A DNA stretch of 64,000 bases from Arcticibacter tournemirensis (GCF_006716645.1 NZ_VFPL01000001.1:1736001-1800000), one strand, 5' to 3'. Positions 35,254-43,751 are shown, counted from the stretch's first letter. Numbers and translations: made by a program. Notes: generated from the sequence alone by a model not told the origin.

Positions 35254-36594
35254 TTAATGATTGGAATGGAACATTAGCCTTTCCCCCGGCTTACTATCAT
35301 TAAATTGCCCATTTTCGTAAGCCAGATGGCCCGAGACAATAGTATGAGTGATCCTTGAATCAAAGGTATAGCCCTCGAATGGACTCCAGCGACATTTGGA
35401 GAGGATATTTTCCTTCGATACTTTTACCTGTTGATTAAGATCGGCGAGAACAATATCGGCATAATAACCTTCCCGGATGAACCCTCTTTGCTTCAGTTTA
35501 AAGCATATCGAAGGGTTGTGTGCCATCTTTTCAACGATCTGCTGCAGGCTGAGCTTTTCCTGATGGTAAAACTGCAGCATAGCTAACAGGGCATGCTGTA
35601 CAAGAGGGCCTCCCGACGGTGCCTGAAGGTATGATTTCGACTTTTCTTCTATGGTGTGTGGTGCATGGTCCGTGGCTATTACATCGATTGATCCGTTAAT
35701 GACGGCCTTGAGAATCGCATCTCTGTCAGCCGCTGTTTTAACAGCAGGGTTCCATTTAATCCAGTTACCCTTTTCCTGGTAATCCTCGTCAGAGAACCAA
35801 AGATGATGTATACAGGCTTCAGCCGTGATCCTTTTATCCTGCAAGGGGATCGTATTCGTAAACAGTTCCGTCTCTTTTCCGGTTGAGATATGCAGAATAT
35901 GAAGACGGGTATTATGCTTTTTTGCCAATTCAACCGCAAACGAAGAAGATTTATAACAGGCTTCGGTACTTCTGATCAAAGGGTGCATTTCGGGACTGAT
36001 ATTCTCAACATATCTTTCTTTGAATATCTCCATATTCCGCCGGATGGTTTCCTCATCTTCGCAATGGGTTGCAATCAGCATCGGCGTTTTGGAAAAGATG
36101 GATTCGAGGGTCTTTTCATTGTCAACCAGCATATTTCCGGTTGACGATCCCATGAATATTTTAATTCCGCATACGCGTTCCGGATCAGTCTTCAGCACCT
36201 CTTCAAGATTGTCATTTGTTGCCCCCATGAAGAACGAATAATTTGCCAGCGACTTCTTTGCGGCAATGCTGTACTTTTCTTCGAGAAGTTCCTGTGTTAC
36301 CGTATTGGGGACGGTATTCGGCATTTCCATAAACGAGGTGATCCCGCCTGCAACTGCAGCCCTGCTTTCACTTTGGATATCAGCCTTATGCGTTAAACCC
36401 GGCTCCCTGAAATGGACCTGATCATCTATACAACCAGGCAGCAGATGCAGCCCCTCTGCATTTATCTCCTTGTCTGCTTTTAGGTTAAGCGATGGCGCGA
36501 TTTGTTCGATAAATCCGTCTTTAATAAAGACATCCGAGGCAAAGATCCTGCCCTCATTAACTATTGTAGCGGCTTTTATAAGAATGGACGACAT
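35254..36594 (-). CDS. pyrC: Dihydroorotase (Bacteroidota type)
   Basis: Amidohydrolase-superfamily enzyme (446 residues) that cyclises N-carbamoyl-aspartate to dihydroorotate in pyrimidine synthesis. Motifs: LLPGCIDDQVHFREPGLTHK, GGITSFMEMPNT, GIKIFMGSSTGNML (with the Lys expected to be carboxylated), IATHCEDE, HILHISTGKE and IATDHAPHT. The first metal motif is D-x-Q-x-H rather than the classical HxH: the first His is Gln. I recall this variant from other Bacteroidota dihydroorotases, so the protein is probably active. A hydantoinase or allantoinase is less likely given the REPG block. The gene ends next to the hairpin-bearing interval. Confidence 0.9.
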   Translation of the reverse strand: MSSILIKAATIVNEGRIFASDVFIKDGFIEQIAPSLNLKADKEINAEGLHLLPGCIDDQVHFREPGLTHKADIQSESRAAVAGGITSFMEMPNTVPNTVTQELLEEKYSIAAKKSLANYSFFMGATNDNLEEVLKTDPERVCGIKIFMGSSTGNMLVDNEKTLESIFSKTPMLIATHCEDEETIRRNMEIFKERYVENISPEMHPLIRSTEACYKSSSFAVELAKKHNTRLHILHISTGKETELFTNTIPLQDKRITAEACIHHLWFSDEDYQEKGNWIKWNPAVKTAADRDAILKAVINGSIDVIATDHAPHTIEEKSKSYLQAPSGGPLVQHALLAMLQFYHQEKLSLQQIVEKMAHNPSICFKLKQRGFIREGYYADIVLADLNQQVKVSKENILSKCRWSPFEGYTFDSRITHTIVSGHLAYENGQFNDSKPGERLMFHSNH

Positions 36595-36724
36595 AGCGAT
36601 AAAATAAGGACGAAGTTAAGCATTTATCATTATTGTGTCTTTTCTACGAAATTCAATAACTCTTTTGTTTTCTGCCTTGTTACTAAATGGGTGCATAGAA
36701 CATATAAATGCAGCCTAAAATGTT

Positions 36725-37528
36725 ATGAAGATTGATTTGAGTAGTAAAACCGCGTTGGTAACCGGCGGAAGTAAAGGTATAGGCAAGGGTGTAGCCCGTT
36801 CTCTCTCCGAAACCGGAGCAAAGGTGTTTATCTGTGCGCGCGAACTGAATGAGCTTGAAGAAACGGTCGCGGAAATATCCTATGATACCGGAACTCCTGT
36901 AAAGGCAATTCAGGCGGATATCACAAGTCAGGATGAAGTCGACAGCTTAATGGAAACCATCAGAAATCATTCAGGCGGCGTCGATATTCTGGTTAACAAT
37001 GTTGGTGGAATAGGGCGTCAAGCCCCTTTTGAGGAAATCGATGCGGAAGAGTATTTGTCGCTTTACGATCTTAACGTAGTAACAATGATCAGGCTGGTAA
37101 AGGCTGTCGCGCCGGGCATGATTGCCAGGCGTTGGGGCCGGATCATTAATATGTCGTCGGAAAATGGCTTGCAGCCCTATCCCGATATGATCCCTTACAA
37201 CTTAACTAAGGCTGCCATTATTAATCTAAGCAAGGGCTTGTCGAAGCTTTACGGAAAGCACAATATCCTGGTCAATACTGTTTCTCCCGCTTTTATTTAT
37301 ACGCCTCTGGTCGACAGCATGCTTCGTGCTCAAGCTGCCGACAGGGGGATCTCTAAGGAAGAGGCACAGCATCAGTTTCTTGAGCAGAACCGGCCCGGTA
37401 TAGAGCTTGGACGCCCCGGCACCATCGAAGAAGTAGGTGCTGCTGTTGCGTTTCTTGCCTCGGAACAAGCGTCGTTTATAACGGGAGCTAATCTGCGGGT
37501 AGACGGTGGTTCGGTTTCGACCATATAA
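36725..37528 (+). CDS. Short-chain dehydrogenase/reductase (SDR)
   Basis: Classical SDR of 267 residues. Cofactor loop VTGGSKGIGKGVA, NNVGG in place of NNAG, catalytic Ser in NMSSENG, and Tyr-Lys in IPYNLTKAA. The C-terminal FITGANLRVDGGS is the usual end block. The long substrate loop (YTPLVDSMLRAQAADRGISKEEAQHQFLEQ) resembles SDRs annotated as 3-oxoacyl-ACP-reductase-like, but fatty-acid synthesis is not implied. It is divergent from the dihydroorotase gene and is followed after 29 bp by the DEAD-box gene, which has its own promoter. Confidence 0.9.
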   Translation: MKIDLSSKTALVTGGSKGIGKGVARSLSETGAKVFICARELNELEETVAEISYDTGTPVKAIQADITSQDEVDSLMETIRNHSGGVDILVNNVGGIGRQAPFEEIDAEEYLSLYDLNVVTMIRLVKAVAPGMIARRWGRIINMSSENGLQPYPDMIPYNLTKAAIINLSKGLSKLYGKHNILVNTVSPAFIYTPLVDSMLRAQAADRGISKEEAQHQFLEQNRPGIELGRPGTIEEVGAAVAFLASEQASFITGANLRVDGGSVSTI

Positions 37529-37544
37529 GAACCAACCAAAACAC

Positions 37545-37552
37545 TATCTTTG
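37545..37552 (+). promoter_or_regulatory. Putative -7 element abutting the DEAD-box helicase start codon
   Basis: TATCTTTG matches TAnnTTTG and is only five bases before the ATG at 37558. Transcription would begin at or near the A of ATG, giving a leaderless or near-leaderless mRNA. The same TATCTTTG-N5-ATG layout precedes ccmB. Confidence 0.6.
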
Positions 37553-37557
37553 CAGCT

Positions 37558-38937
37558 ATGCCTTCTTTTGAAGATTTTAAATTAAACCGTCAGATTCTGA
37601 ATGCGGTAGCTGATGCAGGTTATACTGTACCAACACCTATTCAGCAAAAAGCTATAAGTCCTATCCTTTCAGGACAGGATATTATGGGTATAGCGCAAAC
37701 CGGCACCGGGAAGACGGCAGCTTATGTACTTCCTATGCTGATGAAGCTGAAGTACGCTCAGGGAACCGACATCAGGGCGCTTATTCTGGCTCCTACCCGG
37801 GAGCTGGCAATGCAGATCGAAGAGAATATTAAGGTTTTTACTAAGTATACCGATCTTCGTTCGCTGGTGATTTACGGCGGCTTAGGCCCTAAAACACAGA
37901 TTGAACAGCTTAAGAAGGGGCTCGACATTCTCGTGGCCACACCAGGTCGTTTTCTGGATCTTTATCTCGAAGGACATATTCCGGTTAAGTCCTTGCAGTT
38001 CCTGGTAATTGACGAAGCAGATAAAATGATGGATATGGGCTTCATTGGATCCATCCACCGCATTCTTGAAGTCGTTCCCCGCAAGCGCCAGAACTTACTT
38101 TTCTCGGCAACGATGAGTGAGCTCGTCCATAAAATAGCGGGCGACTTTCTGAAATTCCCTACAGTAATAGAAGTAGACCCGCAGGCTACACCAGCTGCAA
38201 CTGTACAACAGGCACTCTATTACGTTCCTAACATAAAAACGAAGATTAACCTTCTTCAGTACCTTCTTCAGAGGGACGAAGAGTTAAACCGCCTGATCAT
38301 CTTTTGCAAAACCAAAGAGGTCGCCGATAATATTTACAAATATCTTGAAAGAAAATATGGCCAGGATCAGGTGAAAGTGATCCATGCCAATAAAGGGCAA
38401 AATACCCGGATCAACTCAATTAATGCATTTAAAGACGGGGAGGTAAGGATCCTTGTGGCCACAGATGTTGCTTCGCGCGGGATCGATGTGCTGAACGTCA
38501 GCCATGTGATCAATTTTGACGTTCCAATCATTATTGAAGACTATGTTCACCGGATAGGACGTACTGGAAGAGCGTTTAATACGGGAGACGCGATTACATT
38601 CTGCAACCCTGCCGAAGAATATTACGTACGTAAAATAGAGAAACTCATCAGGCAGCAGATTCCTGTTGCAGATATTCCCTCTGATGTTTTCGTAGAGGAA
38701 ACACCGTATGAGGAGAGGCAGGCCATTGCAAGAGAAATTGACATGCAAAAGAGAAAAGAAGATCCTGAATTTAAGGGTGCTTTTCATGAAAAGAAGTATG
38801 CAAATTCGGTAAAGAAGACTTCAAAGCCGGGAAGCGGCAAGACGAGCGCTTTTAGTAGAAAAAAAGGATCAGCGCCCTCAGGTAGAAAAGCTGGAAATTC
38901 AAAGGCAGGTTTTTCGAGAGGCAGAAAAAAAGGATGA
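37558..38937 (+). CDS. DEAD-box ATP-dependent RNA helicase
   Basis: 459-residue RNA helicase. Motifs in order: Q motif (PTPIQQKAI), motif I GIAQTGTGKTAA, Ia PTRELAMQ, Ib TPGR, II VIDEADKMMD, III SAT, IV LIIFCKTKE, V ATDVASRGIDV and VI HRIGRTGRA. The C-terminal tail (about 400-459) is Lys/Arg/Gly/Ser-rich, an RNA-binding extension typical of RhlE/CsdA-type helicases. Roles in ribosome assembly or RNA decay at low temperature are typical for the family. The small membrane-protein gene overlaps its stop codon (ATGA). Confidence 0.95.
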   Translation: MPSFEDFKLNRQILNAVADAGYTVPTPIQQKAISPILSGQDIMGIAQTGTGKTAAYVLPMLMKLKYAQGTDIRALILAPTRELAMQIEENIKVFTKYTDLRSLVIYGGLGPKTQIEQLKKGLDILVATPGRFLDLYLEGHIPVKSLQFLVIDEADKMMDMGFIGSIHRILEVVPRKRQNLLFSATMSELVHKIAGDFLKFPTVIEVDPQATPAATVQQALYYVPNIKTKINLLQYLLQRDEELNRLIIFCKTKEVADNIYKYLERKYGQDQVKVIHANKGQNTRINSINAFKDGEVRILVATDVASRGIDVLNVSHVINFDVPIIIEDYVHRIGRTGRAFNTGDAITFCNPAEEYYVRKIEKLIRQQIPVADIPSDVFVEETPYEERQAIAREIDMQKRKEDPEFKGAFHEKKYANSVKKTSKPGSGKTSAFSRKKGSAPSGRKAGNSKAGFSRGRKKG

Positions 38938-39191
38938 AAACCAGATTGACCCCTTTAAATGTCGTTTCGGCGGCTCTTCTGGTCGCTTTATTGTATCCTC
39001 TGGTGCACGCCGGCAGTTCGGAAAAACTTTTAAGCACCGTTTTGCTGCTCATACTTGTAATCATTTGTGCTGTTGCTGATATTGTTTTCAGGGGTTTTTT
39101 GCGTGATTTAAAACGTATTTGGATTGTTGAAACGATATTTGTCATCTTTGTAGCGATTTTGCTGCTGATATTCAGAGCGGCGGGCAGCTGA
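38934..39191 (+). CDS. Small two- to three-helix membrane protein
   Basis: 85 residues, nearly all hydrophobic: helices at about 9-25 (VVSAALLVALLYPLVHA), 33-52 (LLSTVLLLILVIICAVADIVF) and 63-82 (WIVETIFVIFVAILLLIF). The start overlaps the helicase stop codon by four bases, so it is probably translated from the same mRNA. No named family recognised and no function assigned. The overlap and clean membrane topology argue for a real gene. Confidence 0.72.
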   Translation: MKTRLTPLNVVSAALLVALLYPLVHAGSSEKLLSTVLLLILVIICAVADIVFRGFLRDLKRIWIVETIFVIFVAILLLIFRAAGS

Positions 39192-39199
39192 CCCAGTGC

Positions 39200-39247
39200 C
39201 TTCAGTAATTAGCTGTCAGCAAATGCTATCAGCTGTCGGCAGTTGGG
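39200..39247. repeat. Degenerate AGCTGTCAGC-word repeat
   Basis: TTAGCTGTCAGCAAATGCTATCAGCTGTCGGCAG-type sequence in the gap before gldC, related in words to 46252-46290 and 49240-49262. Confidence 0.65.
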
Positions 39248-39330
39248 TTGATCCGTCAATCGCCAGGCACCTGTATATTATCAAATAATAATCATCAAAT
39301 AGTAATCTGTGTAATCATCAATCAATAATA

Positions 39331-39666
39331 ATGAAGAAAGCCGAAATAAAACTGACAATAGAACTGGACGATAATAATGTTCCTGAGAATATTAAATGGG
39401 AGTCAACGGATTCGGAAAACAAAGAACAACTCGCAACAAAAGCCATGATACTAGCCCTGTGGGATCATAACTATAAAAATTCGTTGAGGATAGACTTGTG
39501 GACCAAAGATATGCCCGTAGATGAAATGAAACGATTTTTCTACGAAACCCTTCAGACGATGGGCGACAGTTTTCTGAGGGCAACAGGCGAGAAAAATATA
39601 GTAGAGGATCTCAGAGACTATTGCGCACATTTTGCTGAGAAAATGGAGATTAAGCAGGGCCAGTAA
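39331..39666 (+). CDS. gldC: Gliding-motility protein GldC
   Basis: Small cytoplasmic protein of 111 residues matching GldC: AEIKLTIELDDNNVPENIKWESTDS, KAMILALWDHNYKNSLRIDLWTKDMPVDEMKRFFYETL and FLRATGEKN are family-typical. GldC supports gliding and type IX secretion in flavobacteria, where its mechanism is not settled, and it is also found in non-gliding Bacteroidota. No other gld gene is in the window. The gene lies alone after a repeat-containing gap. Confidence 0.93.
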   Translation: MKKAEIKLTIELDDNNVPENIKWESTDSENKEQLATKAMILALWDHNYKNSLRIDLWTKDMPVDEMKRFFYETLQTMGDSFLRATGEKNIVEDLRDYCAHFAEKMEIKQGQ

Positions 39667-39718
39667 AGTTTTATTATCTAACTTAGTACGTAAAACTGAA
39701 CACTTACAACTCAAAAAG

Positions 39719-40156
39719 GTGAAAATTAAAAATTATTTAGGCCTGTGCGGCGCCTTATTGATAATAGGCGGAGGCCTTAGTCCCATGGTTCACTTGCCCA
39801 TTATTGGAAACTGGAATTATTGGGACCTTCATTCAGGCATTGCTTCCATCGTTTATGTACTTGCAGCTTTAGCTATCATCGCGGCATTTACAGGAAAATC
39901 AGGCTTGCTGAAGTTTTGCGGATGGGCTGAGCTGCTGTTAATTCTCCTGACGCTTGTTGCTGTGCACTTCAAAGTAAATGATTCATTTAGTTTTATTCCA
40001 TTCAAGAAGCTTGCCCGTGCCGCTGCCGGCATTGTGCATTATCGTTGGTCTGGGTGGATATTGCTTTTGCTTGGCGCCGTAGTTATGATTATCGCAGGCA
40101 GAAGAAAACGCACTGAACGTGCTCAGTCTCTGAGCAATCAGTTGCGCGGGGAATAA
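39719..40156 (+). CDS. Four-helix membrane protein of unknown function
   Basis: 145 residues from GTG 39719; the longer frame from 39632 overlaps gldC and adds an unlikely basic leader. Helices: YLGLCGALLIIGGGLSPMV, GIASIVYVLAALAIIAAFTG, LKFCGWAELLLILLTLVAVHF and YRWSGWILLLLGAVVMIIAG. The PMVHLPIIGNWNYWDLH loop looks conserved and polar-aromatic. It is 52 bp downstream of gldC on the same strand. I do not recognise the family with confidence; it resembles small uncharacterised membrane proteins of Bacteroidota. Confidence 0.72.
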   Translation: MKIKNYLGLCGALLIIGGGLSPMVHLPIIGNWNYWDLHSGIASIVYVLAALAIIAAFTGKSGLLKFCGWAELLLILLTLVAVHFKVNDSFSFIPFKKLARAAAGIVHYRWSGWILLLLGAVVMIIAGRRKRTERAQSLSNQLRGE

Positions 40157-40189
40157 TATCGGAGGGACGGAGCCGGGGCGGTCATACTA

Positions 40190-40672
40190 TCACAACAGGT
40201 TGAGCTGACCAATCTGCATCATCCGGGCTTCGTGCTCAAGAAGCCATTTTTTTCGCCAGAGCCCTCCGGCATAGCCGACGAGCGTTCCCGAGCTGCCAAT
40301 AACACGGTGGCAAGGGACAACTATCATCAGGTTGTTTCTTCCGTTCGCTGCTGCTATCGCGCGGATAGCCAGGGGCGTTCCCATCCGGCGGGAAAGTGCC
40401 GCATAGCTGATGGGGTAGCCCGGCGGGATGTTTAACAGTTCCTGCCAGACGCTCTGCTGAAAGTCTGTGCCCTGCTGTGCTATCGGAAAATCAAAAGAGC
40501 TTCGTCTCCCCTCAAAATATTCATTTAACTGTTTTGCTGCTAAATCAGTAAGCGCCGAGGAGGAGGGGAATTCCTCCGGTTCCTGTTCCTTGCAGCTGAT
40601 GCAATAAACATACTCTTCATCTGCCTTAATACTGATGACTCCAATGGGGCTCTGAATAGATGATGAAAACAT
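40190..40672 (-). CDS. ogt: Methylated-DNA--protein-cysteine methyltransferase (Ogt type)
   Basis: Suicide repair protein that takes alkyl groups from O6-methylguanine. The active-site block is VVPCHRVIGSSGTLVGYAGGLWRKKWLLEHE with the acceptor Cys in PCHRV. The helix-turn-helix entry FQQSVWQELLNIPPGYPISYAALSRRMG precedes it. ATG 40672 (MFSSSIQSPIG) fits the usual N-terminus better than the in-frame ATG at 40702, giving 160 residues. No Ada regulatory domain is present. Confidence 0.93.
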   Translation of the reverse strand: MFSSSIQSPIGVISIKADEEYVYCISCKEQEPEEFPSSSALTDLAAKQLNEYFEGRRSSFDFPIAQQGTDFQQSVWQELLNIPPGYPISYAALSRRMGTPLAIRAIAAANGRNNLMIVVPCHRVIGSSGTLVGYAGGLWRKKWLLEHEARMMQIGQLNLL

Positions 40673-40716
40673 GTTTAAAGATAATAATTTTGTTACGCTC
40701 AAATATCTGCCCGCTC

Positions 40717-40745
40717 TTGTTTCTTACCGCTATCCATTATCTTTG
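40717..40745 (+). promoter_or_regulatory. Putative promoter of ccmB (-33 TTG and -7 TATCTTTG)
   Basis: TTG at 40717-40719 is separated by 18 bases from TATCTTTG at 40738-40745, a good match to the Bacteroidota promoter. The ATG at 40751 is five bases further on, so the message would be leaderless or nearly so. Confidence 0.62.
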
Positions 40746-40750
40746 TGGCA

Positions 40751-41410
40751 ATGGATTTACTGGGACAGGTGAGATACCTTATAAAGAAAGAGATTGTGCT
40801 TGAATGGCGGTCGAAGTATGCTTTAAACGGAATCCTGCTGTATGTGGTGTCAACTATCTTTGTATGTTACCTGTCGTTTAAGCAGATAAACCCTGTAACC
40901 TGGAATGCTCTTTTCTGGATAATCATGCTTTTTGCTTCGGTCAATGCCATAGCTAAAAGTTTTCTTCAGGAGAATAAAGGGCGGCAATTGTACTACTACA
41001 GCATCGCCAGCGCCCGCGCCATTATCATTTCAAAAATAGTTTACAACATCCTGTTAATGCTGTTGCTGTCGGTGATTGCTATAGCTTTCTACTCACTGGT
41101 GTTCAATAATCCAATTGGCGACCCGCTTTTCTACTTGCTTTCTGTACTTGCCGGTAGTATCAGCTTTGCTTCCGTATTTACCATGATTTCCGGCATCGCA
41201 TCAAAAGCAAATAATAGCGGAGCGCTGATGGCGATCCTTAGCTTTCCGGTAATTATACCTCTGCTTATCGTGCTGATAAAGTTTTCAAAGAATGCGATGG
41301 ACGGACTTGACAGAAGTGTCAGCCTCGACGAAATAGGGGTCCTCCTGGCCATTAATATTATTGTTATAACCATCTCGCTGCTGCTGTTCCCGTTTCTCTG
41401 GAGGGATTGA
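40751..41410 (+). CDS. ccmB: Heme-exporter protein CcmB
   Basis: Membrane subunit (219 residues, about six helices) of the CcmABCD ABC system for cytochrome c maturation. Family segments: LIKKEIVLEWRSKYALNGILLYVVSTIFVCY, FWIIMLFASVNAIAKSFLQENKGR, YYYSIASARAIIISKIVYN and ISGIASKANNSGALMAILSFPVIIPLL. ATG 40751 was chosen over GTG 40745, which overlaps the promoter element. The ATPase and CcmC genes are not in the window; separation of ccmB from ccmA is known in Bacteroidota. Confidence 0.92.
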   Translation: MDLLGQVRYLIKKEIVLEWRSKYALNGILLYVVSTIFVCYLSFKQINPVTWNALFWIIMLFASVNAIAKSFLQENKGRQLYYYSIASARAIIISKIVYNILLMLLLSVIAIAFYSLVFNNPIGDPLFYLLSVLAGSISFASVFTMISGIASKANNSGALMAILSFPVIIPLLIVLIKFSKNAMDGLDRSVSLDEIGVLLAINIIVITISLLLFPFLWRD

Positions 41411-41411
41411 C

Positions 41412-41541
41412 GATTAGCTTTCAGCAATCAGCTTTCACCTCTTCTTTAAGCTTTCACCTTTCTGCTTTCCGCTCTACTTTAAACTTATCCTTTCAACTTT
41501 CAACACTCAACTTTCAACACTCAACTTTCAACTCCTCCGCC
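41412..41541. repeat. Degenerate TTTCAAC/CTTTCACC pyrimidine-rich repeat
   Basis: Runs of AGCTTTCA, CTTTCACC, TTTCAACTTTCAACACTCAAC and close variants fill the ccmB - L,D-transpeptidase gap. The same words reappear at 43752-43893. No protein or RNA structure is apparent. Confidence 0.82.
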
Positions 41542-41595
41542 ATGGCATGATTTTTTCTTATTAACTAATAAGAAACACACACTAAGGACTGTTAT

Positions 41596-43266
41596 ATGAT
41601 AAATAAACCCCTGTTAATGCCAAATAAGACGTTTTTTAAAGGTATTTTTTTAAATCTCTTTATTTTTTTAATCCTGTTTTCGTTAAGCAATTGCAGCAAA
41701 AGGAAGTCAGGAGAGCAACCTGTACTGGACAGTGCTTATGTAACGCAGTACATGAATTCGAAGCCTGCATTTAAAGATGACCTTTATTGGGCCATGCAGT
41801 TTTATAAAGCAAGAGAATATAAGCTTGGCTGGTTTAAAGATCACGAAGTGGTTCCTGAAGCTGAAAAAATGCTTCAGGCTGTAAGCAAGGCTGAAGAAGA
41901 AGGGCTTGATCCAGCGAGGTATAATATAGTAGATTTTAAAAAGCTGTTTAAAGACCTGAAAGGCATAAAGAGGGATCTTGATAAACGTGATGCTCTGGAA
42001 CAGGAAATAGATGCAGCGCTCTCCGCGACTTATTTAAACTGGGCCTCAGATTATTACAGGGGATTGCTGGAGCCTCGTGAGGCCAGGAAAGCGGATTGGG
42101 ATGTGAAAAGAAACAGGATGAAGCTTGACCTTGCGCTGCAGACGGTATTGGGAGAAAGGGAAGATAAGCTGCCGTTTGCCAGCTTTCAGCCGATGCACCC
42201 TCAGTATGCTAACCTCAAGAAAGCTCTGGCAAACTACCGTCAGATTAAGGAAGACGGGGGATGGCCAAAGATTCCGCCCGGAGCAAAGCTGAAAGTCGGG
42301 CAGCGCTCTGAACTCGTTCCGCTGCTGCGCAAGCGTCTTTCTGCTTTTATAGCCAGGGATAGCGTCTCAGAACAAGGTGTTAATAATACGTTCAGTAAAG
42401 ATCTTTCGGTTGCACTGAAACGCTTTCAGGATCAGAACGGGCTCACTGCAAATGGAGTGCTCACCCCTGAGACTATTAACTTTATGAATATCCCGGTTGA
42501 GGACCGCATCCGGCAGGTAATTATCAATATGGAAAGATGGCGCTGGATACCTCAAAGCTTTGAACCAAACTATCTCATCGTCAATATCCCTGAATATAAG
42601 CTTAGGGTTTACGAAAATGGTAAGGAAAAAATGGGCATGAAAGTGATTGTCGGCAAGGAGCTCAATTCTACCCCTATATTCAGCGACAAAATGGAGCATG
42701 TTGTAATATCTCCTTATTGGAATATTCCACCCGGTATTCTTAAGGAAGAAATAGCACCTAAGGCTGCCTCTAATTCGGGTTTCCTTGAGGCGATGGATAT
42801 GGAAGTCATTACAAAGGACGGAGGTACAGTAGATCCTTCTACAGTCGACTGGTCGGCTGCTGGTACCTCTGGCTTTCAGTACATTGTACGCAGAAAACCC
42901 GGACCTAAAAATGATTTAGGAAGGGTGAAGTTTATATTTCCGAACTCCATGAACATATACCTTCACGATACGCCTTCTACTCAATTATTCAGTCAGTCGA
43001 AGCGCGACTTTAGTCATGGTTGCGTTCGCGTTGAAAAACCGATAGAACTCGCAGCATATTTGCTACGCAATGCGGGATGGGACCGATCAAAAATATTGGA
43101 CCAGGTGAGTACGCGTGAAGAGAAGTATGTGCCATTAAAAGAAAAGCTTCCTGTCTACATTGTTTATTTTACTGCTGCTGCAGATGAGAACGGCAGAGTA
43201 AGGTTTTATGATGATGTTTATGAGCACGACCGCAAGCTAAAGGCGATGTATTTTAGTAAACTGTAG
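41596..43266 (+). CDS. Murein L,D-transpeptidase (YcbB-like), lipoprotein
   Basis: Periplasmic peptidoglycan cross-linking enzyme of 556 residues. The signal ends in a lipobox (FSLSNC). Next come a scaffold region (about 50-210) and a PG_binding_1 domain (VPLLRKRLSAFIARD to LKRFQDQNGLTANGVLTPETINFMN). The YkuD catalytic domain follows, with IVNIPEYKLRVYENGKE and the active-site block HDTPSTQLFSQSKRDFSHGCVRVEKP, whose Cys is in SHGCVR. The order matches YcbB-type transpeptidases that make 3-3 cross-links. An alternative in-frame ATG at 41617 would shorten the leader by seven residues. Confidence 0.93.
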   Translation: MINKPLLMPNKTFFKGIFLNLFIFLILFSLSNCSKRKSGEQPVLDSAYVTQYMNSKPAFKDDLYWAMQFYKAREYKLGWFKDHEVVPEAEKMLQAVSKAEEEGLDPARYNIVDFKKLFKDLKGIKRDLDKRDALEQEIDAALSATYLNWASDYYRGLLEPREARKADWDVKRNRMKLDLALQTVLGEREDKLPFASFQPMHPQYANLKKALANYRQIKEDGGWPKIPPGAKLKVGQRSELVPLLRKRLSAFIARDSVSEQGVNNTFSKDLSVALKRFQDQNGLTANGVLTPETINFMNIPVEDRIRQVIINMERWRWIPQSFEPNYLIVNIPEYKLRVYENGKEKMGMKVIVGKELNSTPIFSDKMEHVVISPYWNIPPGILKEEIAPKAASNSGFLEAMDMEVITKDGGTVDPSTVDWSAAGTSGFQYIVRRKPGPKNDLGRVKFIFPNSMNIYLHDTPSTQLFSQSKRDFSHGCVRVEKPIELAAYLLRNAGWDRSKILDQVSTREEKYVPLKEKLPVYIVYFTAAADENGRVRFYDDVYEHDRKLKAMYFSKL

Positions 43267-43279
43267 CTTAGTATGGGGT

Positions 43280-43390
43280 AGCAAGTAGCAAGATGCAAGT
43301 ATCAGGTAGCAAGATGCAAGTATCAGGCAGCAAGATGCAGGTTGCAGGAATCAGGTATCAAGATGTAGGGTGCAAGTATCAGGCAGCAAA
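43280..43390. repeat. Tandem repeat of about 21 bp (AGCAAGATGCAAGTATCAGG)
   Basis: Five or so degenerate copies of AGCAAGATGCAAGTATCAGG(T/C) follow the L,D-transpeptidase stop. Copy divergence and unit length suggest a decaying minisatellite. It is followed at once by a near-perfect palindrome. Confidence 0.85.
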
Positions 43391-43395
43391 CCGCG

Positions 43396-43429
43396 ATAGG
43401 TTGTATGTTTAATTAAACGTACAACCTAT
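43396..43429. repeat. 34-bp near-perfect palindrome
   Basis: ATAGGTTGTA / TACAACCTAT arms enclose GTTTAA / TTAAAC with a single T-G mismatch between them. The words just after it (TTACTTAAAACTTATAACTT) resemble those of the 50.6-kb inverted repeat. It may act as terminator of the L,D-transpeptidase gene or as a protein-binding site. Confidence 0.85.
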
Positions 43430-43454
43430 TACTTAAAACTTATAACTTTATCCC

Positions 43455-43715
43455 ATGAACCCCGAAATACTTCAGCAGATAGTGACAATGAAAATGCCGT
43501 TTGGCAAATATACCGGGACTTTGATTTGCAACCTTCCTGAGTCGTACCTCGTTTGGTTTTCGCAAAAGGGATTTCCTCAGGGTAAACTTGGCATGATGCT
43601 GCAAACGATGTACGAGATCAGGCTAAACGGTCTTGAATATTTGCTGACACCGCTTAAAAACAAGACAATGGGCAATGTGAATATCGAAACTTTTAAAGGC
43701 CCTTACAAAAAGTAA
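43455..43715 (+). CDS. DUF3820-family protein
   Basis: 86-residue protein of the DUF3820 family. The signature KMPFGKYTGTLICNLPESYLVWFSQKGFPQGKLGMMLQTMYEIRLNGLE is complete apart from lineage differences. A fold related to the DNA-polymerase/exonuclease accessory domain has been proposed for the family, and a Pseudomonas member was called a quorum-regulated virulence factor; neither assigns a function here. It is flanked on both sides by repeat DNA. Confidence 0.88.
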   Translation: MNPEILQQIVTMKMPFGKYTGTLICNLPESYLVWFSQKGFPQGKLGMMLQTMYEIRLNGLEYLLTPLKNKTMGNVNIETFKGPYKK

Positions 43716-43751
43716 CTGGTAAAGCAATGAGGGTGTCGACGCCACTACTCA

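Noticed and set aside
35044-35277. 77-residue frame over the hairpin
   Set aside because: Its first part translates repeat DNA, and it runs into the dihydroorotase gene end; no support as a protein.
43280-43390. Possible CRISPR array
   Set aside because: Units are contiguous and degenerate with no unique spacers and no cas genes nearby; it is a minisatellite.
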